From Paraburkholderia tropica (lineage in GTDB: Bacteria; Pseudomonadota; Gammaproteobacteria; Burkholderiales; Burkholderiaceae): a stretch of 43,758 bases of DNA. The stretch is taken from contig NZ_FNZM01000035.1 of NCBI RefSeq assembly GCF_900109265.1, forward strand, positions 1 to 43,758, read 5' to 3'. The notes below the pieces were generated by a model, which had not been told where the DNA came from, did not search any database, and saw only the letters and a program-made list of their open reading frames with translations. Position numbers and translations under genes: made by a program. Of this stretch, positions 7,441-15,104 are shown piece after piece; within the stretch, counting starts at the first letter, position 1; each line of letters opens with the position of its first letter.

Positions 7441-8020
7441 CGTGCGCCGCGGCTTCATCAAGGCTGGAGAGTCGGTACCGAAGGCGGCTCGCTCGCCAGA
7501 CTTGCTGGCGACACGCTTCGTGGCGCTGATCGGCAAGCTGTTCGCTGCCGAAGCGCGCAGTGCGAAGTGGAAGCCTGAACGCCGGCAGCGACTGCGCGCC
7601 CGGTACAGCGCTCGCGTGCTCGCCATCATCGAGCGCATGCAGGTCGGGAATCTGCCTACCGTGGTGCCGTCGAGTTTGCTCGGCAAGGCATTGCAGTATA
7701 TGAGCGGACAGTGGCCCAAACTGGTCCGCTACGTCGAAAACGGCAACTGGCCGATCTCGAACAACCTGTGCGAGAACGCGATCCGGCCGTTCGTCGTTGG
7801 CCGCAAGGGCTGGCTGTTCTCCGATACAGTCGCCGGTGCGCAGGCCAGCGCCAACCTGTACTCCCTCGTCGAGACCTGCAAGGCGAACGGCATCGAACCG
7901 TATCGCTATCTCGTCTGGTTGTTCACGAAGTTACCGCGCACATCCACTGCCGATGAGTACGCGGCACTCATGCCATGGGATATGCCTACTGCAGAGGAAG
8001 CCCCTCGCCGGCAGGTGTAG
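7439..8020 (+). pseudogene. tnpC: IS66 transposase TnpC, C-terminal part
   Basis: This is the continuation of the split IS66 transposase. It reads HVRRGFIKAGESVPKAARS from the junction, with the catalytic Glu in SNNLCENAIRPF (codon 7772-7774) and GRKGWLFSDTVAGAQASANLYSL, then the IS66 C-terminal domain (NGIEPYRYLVWLF ... LMPWD). The stop at 8018-8020 is in the expected place. Any product would have to start at GTG 7442 and would lack both catalytic aspartates. Confidence 0.9.
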
Positions 8021-8035
8021 CGCGCTATGCGGCGA

Positions 8036-8551
8036 TCAGAGTGGCACGATCGGAATGTTCCACCCGAGGAACGATGCTCGGTCGGGCGCTTCGTCCACGC
8101 CATGAGGTAGGCGATCGTCGAATATGAACCAGTCGCCAGCCTTCGGTTTATGGCGAACCCTGCCTTGCCGGAAGGTCAGGCCGTCGTTGTGCAGCACCAC
8201 CATAAGTACCAGGCCCTCATCGTCCGTGTGCATGTCGGCGGCGGCCGTTGCCACGAGCAGTTCCTCACGGCCCCGGTAGTCGCTGTCGGCGCGACGGTAA
8301 CCGAGCGCAGTGAGATCCGGAAGCCACACGGCACCATTGCGACTGGCCCAAGACGGAATTGCATAGGTTTCGACCTGATCGCCGCAGAACTCACTTTCGT
8401 CAGCGGCGGTGTAGAACTCGTTGGCTAGTTCGTCCGATAGACGAATAACGTCACCCGGAATCTGGACCGAGCCAAGAATGGAACCGAGCGGCAGCGTGCC
8501 TCCCGCTGGGCGGGTCGGCATCGGGCGCTGGCGAATGTGGGTGCGTTGCAT
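8036..8551 (-). CDS. Putative 2-oxoglutarate/Fe(II) oxygenase-like protein, possible IS66 passenger
   Basis: This 171-aa protein is not a transposase. Its C-terminal half carries His108-x-Asp110 (MHTDDEG), His150 (LPHGVDE) and Arg158, with spacing like the metal and 2-oxoglutarate ligands of Fe(II) oxygenases. The segment between (LVLMVVLHNDGLTF, KAGDWFIFDD) looks like a double-stranded beta-helix. A cupin-type protein is the alternative. The gene converges on tnpC, with 15 bases between the stops. It lies left of the best right IS66 terminus, so it may travel inside the element. The frame is open and codons look normal. Its substrate is unknown. Confidence 0.6.
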   Translation of the reverse strand: MQRTHIRQRPMPTRPAGGTLPLGSILGSVQIPGDVIRLSDELANEFYTAADESEFCGDQVETYAIPSWASRNGAVWLPDLTALGYRRADSDYRGREELLVATAAADMHTDDEGLVLMVVLHNDGLTFRQGRVRHKPKAGDWFIFDDRLPHGVDEAPDRASFLGWNIPIVPL

Positions 8552-8712
8552 GGCGAGTTGCGCCTCTTGTGATCGGGTATAGACGAATTATTCCAGATGG
8601 CGCGCGTCATTCAAGGACAGGCGCACAGTCCCGGTTCGCTTGCTGTCAGAAAAGTGCCTTAAGCCGCACCGATCACCATGCCAAACGCGTCCCGATAGGA
8701 AGGCAGATCCAC
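8552..8712 (-). promoter_or_regulatory. Upstream region of the putative passenger gene
   Basis: There is no convincing gene here. The stretch lies between the 8551 start and the IS66 right terminus and must hold that gene's promoter if it is expressed. I see no clear -35/-10 pair. Confidence 0.3.
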
Positions 8713-8740
8713 TGAGAGGTGTGATTCACGGACCGCTTAC
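8713..8740 (-). repeat. IS66 right terminal repeat (candidate)
   Basis: Read on the minus strand it begins GTAAGCGGTCCGTGAATCAC. It shares 10 leading bases and about 18 of 26 with the reconstructed left terminus. A weaker partial match (CCGCTTAC) lies at 8895-8902. Confidence 0.6.
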
Positions 8741-9002
8741 AATCAATCGCATCGACGAACTTCTGCCTTGGCGTGTGGCCGACAAGCTGCACACACCAGG
8801 CAGTCCGCCAGATCCCTCTTCCTGACTGGCAGTTCCAGTCACCATCTTGCCTTACGCGCACGCGAATGGACGAACGGCCCAACTGAGGCTCTTACCGCTT
8901 ACCCAACGCCGCAAGCCGAGCTTTGCCAATTGTGGGTGTCAGGCGCACGGCGGGGTCCGGGCTTAGGCGCGGAGAGAGAGTGATGAACGTTTCGTGCGAA
9001 CG
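8741..9002. other. No gene recognised
   Basis: Short open frames only, without recognisable motifs. This is the first sequence outside the inferred IS66 element. It contains a second CCGCTTAC (8895-8902). Confidence 0.4.
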
Positions 9003-9029
9003 AAAAAAAAGCCCCGCAAGGTGCAGGGC
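9003..9029 (-). terminator. Rho-independent terminator of the HipA-like/DUF3037 operon
   Basis: On the minus strand a GC-rich stem (9011-9029; GCCC/GGGC plus GC/GC arms around a short loop) is followed by eight T residues (9003-9010). It lies seven bases after the DUF3037 stop. Confidence 0.85.
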
Positions 9030-9035
9030 CACCAC

Positions 9036-9878
9036 TCAGGAATGCTCTGCCTCAGCGGCAAATCGTTTTATACGTTCGACTTCCGTTTCTTCGGCAACCT
9101 GAATGTCGGCACGCTCAAGTTCGGATTTAACGTCGGCGTAAACCGCTGCACTTGCATCGAACCGGCTTTCAGGCGGGCGGACGACAAACAACGCGTCACC
9201 GTATAGCTGCTTGTCACGACGCAACTTCTTGATCTTGCCCAGCCACTCCCAGCCGTGATCGTAGAGACGTGTTGGATCGCTTCGATCAAGGTCCAGCGGC
9301 TTGATCAGGCGAACAGCGCGATCCGTCTCGTCAACCTTGACGAACGGAACCCTCGCCTGGATGTCCAGACCAAGGACGCGTGTCTGATAGGCTTTCTGCA
9401 GGTCGACGGCCTTCAGAATTCCTCTCACGCGTTGCTCGACCATCCGTTCCTGATAGACGGGGGTCGCGAACGACCGCCCAACGTAATAGTCGAAATACTC
9501 CTCGAGCGCGATCCGTGGATCTGCAACGATCGCACCGCGGGGCGTATCGGCGTAGATGATCGCTTCGCGAGGACGAGAAAGCTCATCAAACGCAAAGTTG
9601 ACGAACTCCGCGCTCGGGCCGTTCACCGCGCCGATGAACGCACGCTCAATCATCTGACCGATACGGAAAAGTTCGTTGCGGAAAGTGTCGCGCGCCCGCT
9701 TGTACACGGTGACGTCGAGTTCATCAAAGAACGCGGTAATACGTCCTACCCGGTCAAGAAGCTTGTAACCAAAAAAGCGTGCGGTTGGGCTCATCACCAC
9801 AACCCCGACGTTGGCGAACTCTCCTGTTTCAGGGTATGGCATGAACCGCACGAGAGCATATCTGCATGCGTGTTTCAT
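9036..9878 (-). CDS. DUF3037 domain protein
   Basis: This 280-aa protein has the DUF3037 N-terminal signature (ACRYALVRFMPYPETGEFANVGVVVMSP), then a long acidic/helical region (RITAFFDELDVTVYKRARDTFRNELFRI). Function is unknown in the family, which I know mainly as a neighbour of HipA-like kinases. No membrane segments or signal peptide are seen. Its start overlaps the end of the HipA-like gene by four bases (ATGA, 9875-9878), so the two are co-translated. A strong terminator follows directly, so the pair forms a complete transcription unit. It could be the substrate, regulator or antidote of the kinase. Confidence 0.85.
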   Translation of the reverse strand: MKHACRYALVRFMPYPETGEFANVGVVVMSPTARFFGYKLLDRVGRITAFFDELDVTVYKRARDTFRNELFRIGQMIERAFIGAVNGPSAEFVNFAFDELSRPREAIIYADTPRGAIVADPRIALEEYFDYYVGRSFATPVYQERMVEQRVRGILKAVDLQKAYQTRVLGLDIQARVPFVKVDETDRAVRLIKPLDLDRSDPTRLYDHGWEWLGKIKKLRRDKQLYGDALFVVRPPESRFDASAAVYADVKSELERADIQVAEETEVERIKRFAAEAEHS

Positions 9879-10615
9879 GTTTTGTTCCAGAAATCTGCTA
9901 AATCGACTCGATCCAATACATGTTTGACCTTATCTGGTGTCAAACGTGCCGGGACTCCAGGTGCGACCTCCAGCCAGTCATCGGGCATTTTGTCGCACGC
10001 CTCTTCAAACCGGCGTAGTGCGGTGCGCATCCGTGTCTCGTAGGCCGGCCGCGCAATGAAGTCCTGGTACACACTGTTCCAGTCTGCCGCAAAAACGTGC
10101 CCAGCGAGGAACTGTCTGGGGTCGAATGTGTCATCGAACGCCAGATTGTAGTCGATTACGATCAACTCCTGCTGAACCACATGCCACAGCAGGTTCACGT
10201 TTCCACCAAGGCTCGTCAGCGTGCGGTCGTCGTTTTTGACCCACCAATCGAACACCGCGACATCCCGGCGCAGTTGATCCGGAACACGGTCGACAAAACC
10301 AAATGGGAGGTCGATGACACTGTCAGCAATCACCGACCCGAAAGCATAACCCACCCCAAGGTCCTGAAAGTCAGGTAAGCCAAGCCATTCCATTTCTTCC
10401 GGGATTTCAACGATCCGGAATTCAGCAACGGGCAGACCAAATGCCAGTGCCAGGCTGGAGGCCAGCCATTCGGCGATGAGACTCTGGCGACCAGCGTCGC
10501 GCCCCTTCACGTAGTAGAGTCGACCGTCCGCGCCGCGGCAACGGAACGGGAGCGTGCGCCCCTGAACCGAGCGCGCCTGAATTTCGACGATCTGGACCAC
10601 TTCCCCGTTAATCAT
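9875..10615 (-). CDS. HipA-family kinase (HipA_2-like)
   Basis: This 246-aa protein resembles the shorter HipA-like kinases rather than full-length HipA (about 440 aa). An ATP-binding lysine is placed in LYYVKGRD (Lys37), followed by LIAEWLASSLALAFGLP. The catalytic region reads VFDWWVKNDDRTLTSLGGNVNLLW (Asp129/Asp130, then Asn), and the metal-binding Asp155 is in LIVIDYNLAFD. HipA itself phosphorylates glutamyl-tRNA synthetase to cause dormancy; the target here is unknown. No HipB-like HTH gene is adjacent. The partner is the DUF3037 protein. ATG 10613-10615 gives MINGEVVQIVEIQARSV, a natural start for the fold. Confidence 0.85.
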   Translation of the reverse strand: MINGEVVQIVEIQARSVQGRTLPFRCRGADGRLYYVKGRDAGRQSLIAEWLASSLALAFGLPVAEFRIVEIPEEMEWLGLPDFQDLGVGYAFGSVIADSVIDLPFGFVDRVPDQLRRDVAVFDWWVKNDDRTLTSLGGNVNLLWHVVQQELIVIDYNLAFDDTFDPRQFLAGHVFAADWNSVYQDFIARPAYETRMRTALRRFEEACDKMPDDWLEVAPGVPARLTPDKVKHVLDRVDLADFWNKT

Positions 10616-10989
10616 CAGCGCGTCCAGTTCCGAGAGGCTCCGACGCAGCGCGTATGGCGATCGGGCGTGTCACCGTGCAGCCCCCTAAAATTCGTCGACT
10701 CATGTTTCTCTCATGCCTCTGGCTCTTTATATTCGTTGCTGCGTCCGCGCTCGGCGTCCAGCGCCCACGGCGCGTTCGCAATCTCCCAGATATTTTAACG
10801 GGAAGCCGCCATATCCCCTCCGGGCGGCCGCCCGGATTGACTACATCCGCCTGGCTCAACCGGCCGTGCGTCATTCAACCTTCCCCCCTGTGGTCCTCAA
10901 CGCGTCAGCGGCTCCAGAGTCAGAACAACCCGCCCTGCCGCGCGTCGCGCACGGCTGGTAAGGAGACCTTCGCGCGTCGAGCCCCGCGA
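10616..10989. other. No gene recognised; upstream region of the kinase operon
   Basis: Short open frames on both strands lack recognisable motifs or consistent codon bias. The kinase promoter must lie near 10616-10750, but no convincing -35/-10 pair is visible. Confidence 0.4.
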
Positions 10990-11165
10990 CGGCGAGCGAC
11001 GCGGCGCACGTGAGCGACGAGATCGGCCTGGGCGACGTCGGCGTCCCGCGCGGCCAGCCGCAGCGCGTAGCGCCGGACGCCAATGTGTCGGGTCCATGCA
11101 ATGCCCGCAAGGAGAGACGCAGCCCTGCGCGGTTCACGCGTCCGACGAAGTGAAACCTGTTCCAT
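10990..11165 (-). pseudogene. Possible remnant of a GntR/FadR-type regulator
   Basis: Minus-strand translation includes RRYALRLAARDADVAQADLVAHVRRVARR. This resembles the C-terminal effector-domain helices of FadR-subfamily GntR regulators (EH..I..AL..RD...A...M..H+..V). No start, HTH or full effector domain is present nearby, so it would be a fragment. The match is by eye and modest. Confidence 0.3.
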
Positions 11166-11200
11166 TCCAGAAGTAAATCTGGTAGTGCCCGATGAGGCAT

Positions 11201-11487
11201 GGCAGCTGATTTTGAATTTATCGCCCCAAAAAAGCAGAACGCGTCTGCGGCAAAAAGGAAGAGCGCCTCAGAGTGGGCTTGCTAACGCCTGATGATATTT
11301 CCATGTTCTGTGGCAAGAATAATCGGCCGTTATAGGGACAAATCACTCTTCGTCGTCATGCACCGAAGGGGCACAAGAAGCCCGGATAAATCTGTGCACA
11401 GCCGATCAATATCCCCGGCTTGCTGCACTTCACGCATCCGGGTAAAAACTGAAAGCCAGTTTGCTGGCGTCATCGCAATCTCCGTAG
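11201..11487. other. No gene recognised
   Basis: No coding signal, repeat or RNA gene stands out. The stretch is somewhat lower in GC than its surroundings and probably decayed. Confidence 0.4.
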
Positions 11488-11682
11488 CTAGTTCGTAATG
11501 ACGATGCGTGGCCCATCTTCGTCGAGACGAAATTCGTCGGTTCGACCGGCTCGAACGTCGAGCAGGAGCCTGTCCAGAGCAGCAACCTTGGCGTTATCGC
11601 CATCGGTTGGCGGGACGCGCCCCCCGTCCGGGATCGTTGATCGCGTCCTGATCAAAAGGCGGATTGCCTCTTTCCGCTTAAT
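11488..11682 (-). CDS. Small hypothetical protein or gene fragment
   Basis: The open frame on this strand runs from 11790. Only the last 65 or so codons look coding (KRKEAIRLLIRTRSTIPDGG, then AALDRLLLDVRAGRTDEFR). No family is recognised and there is no ribosome site I trust. It may be the remaining end of a longer gene. The 5' boundary given is a guess. Confidence 0.25.
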   Translation of the reverse strand: MKRKEAIRLLIRTRSTIPDGGRVPPTDGDNAKVAALDRLLLDVRAGRTDEFRLDEDGPRIVITN

Positions 11683-11879
11683 GAATATCTTGGCCACACA
11701 AATACTCTGCAAACGGTTACGACACCACAGTCGGCATCGCCAACGCCAACAGCCGCCCGACGGTAAAGGAGTCACTACCGGATTGTGCACGCTTTGAGCT
11801 CAGCGCTTTAAACACACGCTAAAATCTTCCTCACATATTCCGCAATCGAACCATCTGTCTCGCAGAACATGCGCGGCAG

Positions 11880-12275
11880 GTGAGCGGTACGCTTCTCATG
11901 CCGGACCCTCCCGTTCCCGCCATGACACCGCAACAAGTAGACGCCGACAGCTACCCGGCCAAGCAATACCCGGAAGACCGCCCCCCTGCCGGACGCGAAA
12001 CGACGTCCCCCGGGGCAATGCCACCTTTCGCGCTCTCCGTGCAGAAAGACAATTTCGCGAATGCAAAGGCGAGGGTCATGCTGCTCGTCGAGTCCGAGAC
12101 ACCGGGCGTGGAAACCACCCGGGTAGTCAAACGCCAGGTTGGCGACTGGACGTGGTTCGACATCGATGCCTGGCACTCGACCTCGAAACGCTGGCTAACC
12201 CGCAGGGGTGTTCCGGAGCGTCGGCGCGCTTTCGAAATCGCGCGACTGCGAGCCTGGCTGGAAAGCGAAGATTAA
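11880..12275 (+). CDS. Hypothetical protein, possibly 5'-truncated
   Basis: This 131-codon frame begins at GTG 11880. The half from residue about 50 has clear coding bias (G/C-rich third positions) and a distinctive acidic/aromatic pattern: SVQKDNFANAKARVMLLVES, then GDWTWFDIDAWHSTSKRW. The N-terminal part is proline-rich and low in bias, so the native start may be missing. I do not recognise the family. A minus-strand frame also covers the region but shows no recognisable protein. It lies in a decayed stretch and may be a remnant. Confidence 0.35.
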   Translation: MSGTLLMPDPPVPAMTPQQVDADSYPAKQYPEDRPPAGRETTSPGAMPPFALSVQKDNFANAKARVMLLVESETPGVETTRVVKRQVGDWTWFDIDAWHSTSKRWLTRRGVPERRRAFEIARLRAWLESED

Positions 12276-12676
12276 GGCGTGTCATGCCGGACTACCGCAC
12301 ACACCATTCTGGGCATCGGCGTATGCCCTGCTCATGCCCTCACGCCCGGTTTTCAACCGCCGCAGCTGACTTCGATGAGATCGCGGCGTGCGACAGCGCC
12401 CGGACGCACCACCTGCTGTCGCAGGAATCCAGTTCCTGTCTGCGCCGCGAGGCTCACGCGCATCGCCTCCAGACGCCATCCAGCATACCCGTCTGGTGCA
12501 GCTGGTCGCCCAGTTGTGCCTGCAGCGAGTGGATCTCCGCCTGCGCGCTCCACATCGCGCGTGGCACGATGTGGCACCCCTACGGCCCACGAGCGCCTTG
12601 CCATTCGACGAATTGCGGCAAGGTTTCGGAGTCGCCGTTGCAACCTTACGCAGTTCTGTATGAATCTTCAGCGTAA
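12276..12676. other. Probable decayed coding sequence
   Basis: Minus-strand frames give coding-like bits (for example QAEIHSLQAQLGDQLHQTG near 12490-12545) that break into other frames, as expected of a frameshifted relic. No family is identified. Confidence 0.3.
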
Positions 12677-12905
12677 TCATATCGCCCGTCGCAATGTGAC
12701 AATCGCTCCCGGACCGATTTCTTTTTCCTCTCCGGCGCCGACCTGACAAAGCGCCGTGCCGCTCAGCACGACAAAGGTTTCGTCCAGCGCGCGGGCCGTA
12801 TAGCTGTACGTGCCAGGCGTGGTGCGACACACGGCGACGGCAGCCGGGTCTTCCGCGTCGCTTCCGTCCACACGCAACGGGCTCAAACGCCCGGCACTGC
12901 AACCC
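12677..12905 (-). pseudogene. Cupin-domain gene fragment
   Basis: Minus-strand translation SPLRVDGSDAEDPAAVAVCR, then TPGTYSYTARALDETFVVLSG, then EKEIGPGAIVTL resembles a DUF861/Cupin_3 barrel with its PGT, E-x-F-V-V-L-x-G and GPG turns. The frame stops just after GPGAIVTLRRAI, where the last beta strands should follow. No good start is present, so it is a remnant. It is in a decayed region and different from the intact cupins at 19985 and 25177. Confidence 0.5.
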
Positions 12906-13060
12906 TTTCGAAGAGGTGACGAAGCGATCCCAAGGAGGAATAGGCAGCTAACACCTCGCTCGCAGTGCACGCCACCTTAAGATCTCGATAACACACGCCA
13001 ATTTGCGCCTTCACCCGTTGGGGCGCGCAATCCTTACTCTACGCCGCTTGCGCCAGGGCC

Positions 13061-13085
13061 ATTAAGAACATTTCAGATTCTTAAT
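13061..13085 (+). promoter_or_regulatory. Operator-like palindrome upstream of the alpha/beta hydrolase
   Basis: ATTAAGAA (13061-13068) and TTCTTAAT (13078-13085) form perfect 8-base arms around nine bases, about 120 bases before the hydrolase start. The size fits a LysR-type or similar dimer site. No cognate regulator is adjacent. Confidence 0.5.
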
Positions 13086-13207
13086 TTGCTACCAAAACTA
13101 TCATTGGCGCTGTTGCTTGAAGCGTAGCGCGACGCTCCTCCGCGAGCGATGCGCCGACAGCAGCGACATCGTGGCAATGCCCATCCATCATGACAGGGAA
13201 CTCGCAA

Positions 13208-14032
13208 ATGAGCCGCATCACTACGCCTGACGGTACGGAGATTTTTTACAACGACTGGGGTACCGGTCAGCCTATCATCCTGGTCGGCGGGTGGCTTGTG
13301 AGCGCCGACATGTGGGAATACCAGGCGCTCTTTCTCGCCAGCAATGGATTCCGAGTGATCGCCTATGATCGTCGCGGTTTCGGGCGTTCTAGCCAGCCGT
13401 GGTCGGGCTACGACTACGATACTCTTACCAGTGATCTGGACGAATTGATCAGGCAGCTCGACCTCACCGACGCCATCCTGGTCGGCTACTCAATGGGCGG
13501 TGGGGAAGTTGCAAGGTACATCGGGACTCATGGATCGAAGCGTATTGCCAAGGTCGTTTTGCTTAGTGCTACCACCCCTCTACTAGTGGCACGGGCCGAC
13601 AACCCGGCAGGGGTTCCCCGAGACGTCTTCGATGGGCTACGGGCCGGTACACTTAAAGATCGCGCCGAATTTCTGGTTAATTTTGGTCGCGCCTTTACCG
13701 GGGCCGATCGTGACCCATCCGCGGTCACACAGGCGATGCTCGACTGGACATTCGATATGGCAATTAAAGCGAGCATAAAGGCAACCCATGACTGCATTGC
13801 ATCCTTTTCGGAAACCGACCTGCGTCCCGACCTGGTAAAGTTCGACATCCCAACTTTGGTCATTCACGGCGGCGCAGACCCTGTTGTGCCAATCGAACTT
13901 TCAGGCAAGAAGTCCGCGTCGCTAATTCCAGGCGCAAAATTTGTTGTCTACGAAGGCGCCTATCATGCTCTCTACTACACGCATAAGGATCGGCTCAATC
14001 AGGACATATTGAGCTTCGCTCGATTGTCGTAG
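13208..14032 (+). CDS. Alpha/beta hydrolase (non-heme chloroperoxidase-like)
   Basis: This is a 274-aa soluble alpha/beta hydrolase. The catalytic triad is Ser95 (VGYSMGGGE nucleophile elbow), Asp224 (VIHGGADPVVP) and His253 (YEGAYHAL). The oxyanion region is ILVGGWLVSADMW, and YDRRGFGRSS is typical of the cofactor-free haloperoxidase/esterase subgroup. Natural activity is usually ester or lactone hydrolysis, with perhydrolysis as a side reaction. ATG 13208 (MSRITTPDG) is preferred over 13190 because agggaa lies eight bases upstream and homologues start there. No signal peptide is seen, so it should be cytoplasmic. The gene stands alone between decayed sequence and the IclR gene. Confidence 0.88.
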   Translation: MSRITTPDGTEIFYNDWGTGQPIILVGGWLVSADMWEYQALFLASNGFRVIAYDRRGFGRSSQPWSGYDYDTLTSDLDELIRQLDLTDAILVGYSMGGGEVARYIGTHGSKRIAKVVLLSATTPLLVARADNPAGVPRDVFDGLRAGTLKDRAEFLVNFGRAFTGADRDPSAVTQAMLDWTFDMAIKASIKATHDCIASFSETDLRPDLVKFDIPTLVIHGGADPVVPIELSGKKSASLIPGAKFVVYEGAYHALYYTHKDRLNQDILSFARLS

Positions 14033-14187
14033 GATCGCCACTGAAGACGGCTGCGTGACTTCAAGCATCCAACAGGATGTAAGCCTCATCGGAGGGCTTG
14101 TTCGCCTTAGCAGCGACGCCAGGCAAAGCGAGTACTTGCGAACATGTGCATGGCACTTTGGCTCGCCCATGCACTTTGAATAAGTAG
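14033..14187. other. Spacer with no gene; likely recombination junction
   Basis: No gene is seen. Composition changes sharply to high GC at about 14190-14200, where a headless IclR gene begins. Confidence 0.5.
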
Positions 14188-14976
14188 GTCACACGCCGTT
14201 GTCTGACTTTCGACATTCTGGAAAGCGTCGTTGGGGCGTCGGACGACATCGGCGTGAGCGAACTCGCCGCGCGGCTCAATACGACCAAGGCGACGATCTT
14301 TCGCCATCTGCAAACGCTGATGGAACTGGGCTATCTCGCGCAGAACCCGGTGACCTCGCGCTACCGGCCGGGCGTGAAGGTGTATCTGCCGAGCCGCTCG
14401 GCGGCCTCGCGCATCGACTTGCTGAGCGCGTCGGAAGCGGCCATGCGCGATCTGCGCGAGGAATTGGGCATGTCGGTCGTGCTCTCGGGGCTCGGCGCGC
14501 GTGAGCTGACGGTGCTCGCCACCGTGGTCGGCAAGGCGCCGCTCGAGATCGGCGTGCGGCCCGGCACCAACCTCGCGCTGCACGCGAACGCGCAGGGCTA
14601 TGTCGCGCTCGCGTTCGGTCGGCCCGAACTGCGCGCGCAACTCAAGCGTCAGGAATTGAAGGCGTACACGCCGCACACCGTGACCGCGCACGCCAGGCTC
14701 GACGCCGTGGTGCGCTCGACGCGCGAGGCGGGCTACGCCGTGGCCCACGAAGCGGAAACGCTCGGTATCAGCGCCGTGGCCGCGCCGCTGCTCGACAGCA
14801 CCGGTTTTGCGATCGGCACGCTCGCGCTCGTGGGCAGCATTCAGTACCTTCCGAAGGCGCCGCCCGCCGCGATCGTCGACCCGCTCGTACGCACGGCGCT
14901 CCGTATTTCATGGAATCTGAGCTACAAGGGCAGCGATCTGCGCCGCGACCCGGCCGGGCCAGCTCTCAACGGTTGA
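14188..14976 (+). pseudogene. IclR-family regulator lacking its start (5'-truncated)
   Basis: The frame opens after a TAG at about 14185 and immediately reads RRCLTFDILESVVGASDD, the normal first helix of an IclR winged helix. The HTH (GVSELAARLNTTKATIFRHLQTL) and full effector domain (to SWNLSYKGSD) follow. No ATG, GTG or TTG precedes the first helix. The first usable start, GTG 14254, would drop helix one and yield 240 aa. Either the gene was cut at the composition boundary, or a shortened protein is made. It converges on the MFS transporter and probably once regulated the catabolic genes. An unusual start codon is the alternative. Confidence 0.7.
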
Positions 14977-15041
14977 AATTGCCGGGCGCGGTAGTGACGA
15001 CATCAACGAAGGCGTCGATGAAGAGTCGATGTTGAAACGCG

Positions 15042-15081
15042 CGATGCGGATACGGCAGCAAACCGCGCCGTATCCGCATCG
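15042..15081. terminator. Strong stem-loop between convergent iclR and MFS genes
   Basis: Perfect 15-base arms (15042-15056, CGATGCGGATACGGC, and its complement 15067-15081) enclose a 10-base loop. There is no T-run on either side. It would still form a stable bidirectional terminator or RNA end. Confidence 0.65.
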
Positions 15082-15104
15082 ACGTCGGCCACCTTAAGCA
15101 CGTG

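Larger units (their letters stand above)
2..8740 (+). mobile_element. IS66-family element interrupted by two other elements
   Basis: The element carries the IS66 gene set tnpA-tnpB-tnpC. Its left end starts GTAAG at 2-6 and continues at 1406 (CGGTC...) once the IS1111-type element is removed. The reverse complement of 8713-8740 begins GTAAGCGGTC too. The first 10 bases are identical and about 18 of the first 26 agree, as expected of imperfect IS66 termini, which commonly begin GTAA. Without the two insertions the element would be about 3.2 kb. That is longer than the usual 2.5 kb because of the extra gene at 8036-8551. The single base visible left of the element (g) does not match the last base of an 8-bp duplication read from 8741-8748, so a target duplication is not confirmed. 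The right boundary is inferred. Confidence 0.65.

Noticed and set aside
8895..8902. Second CCGCTTAC as the IS66 right end
   Set aside because: Agreement with the left terminus ends after nine bases, whereas 8713-8740 matches further.
10654..11013. Possible small secreted protein with hydrophobic stretch FLSCLWLFIFVAASALG
   Set aside because: It lacks a ribosome site, the downstream sequence is noncoding-like and it overlaps the promoter region of the kinase operon.
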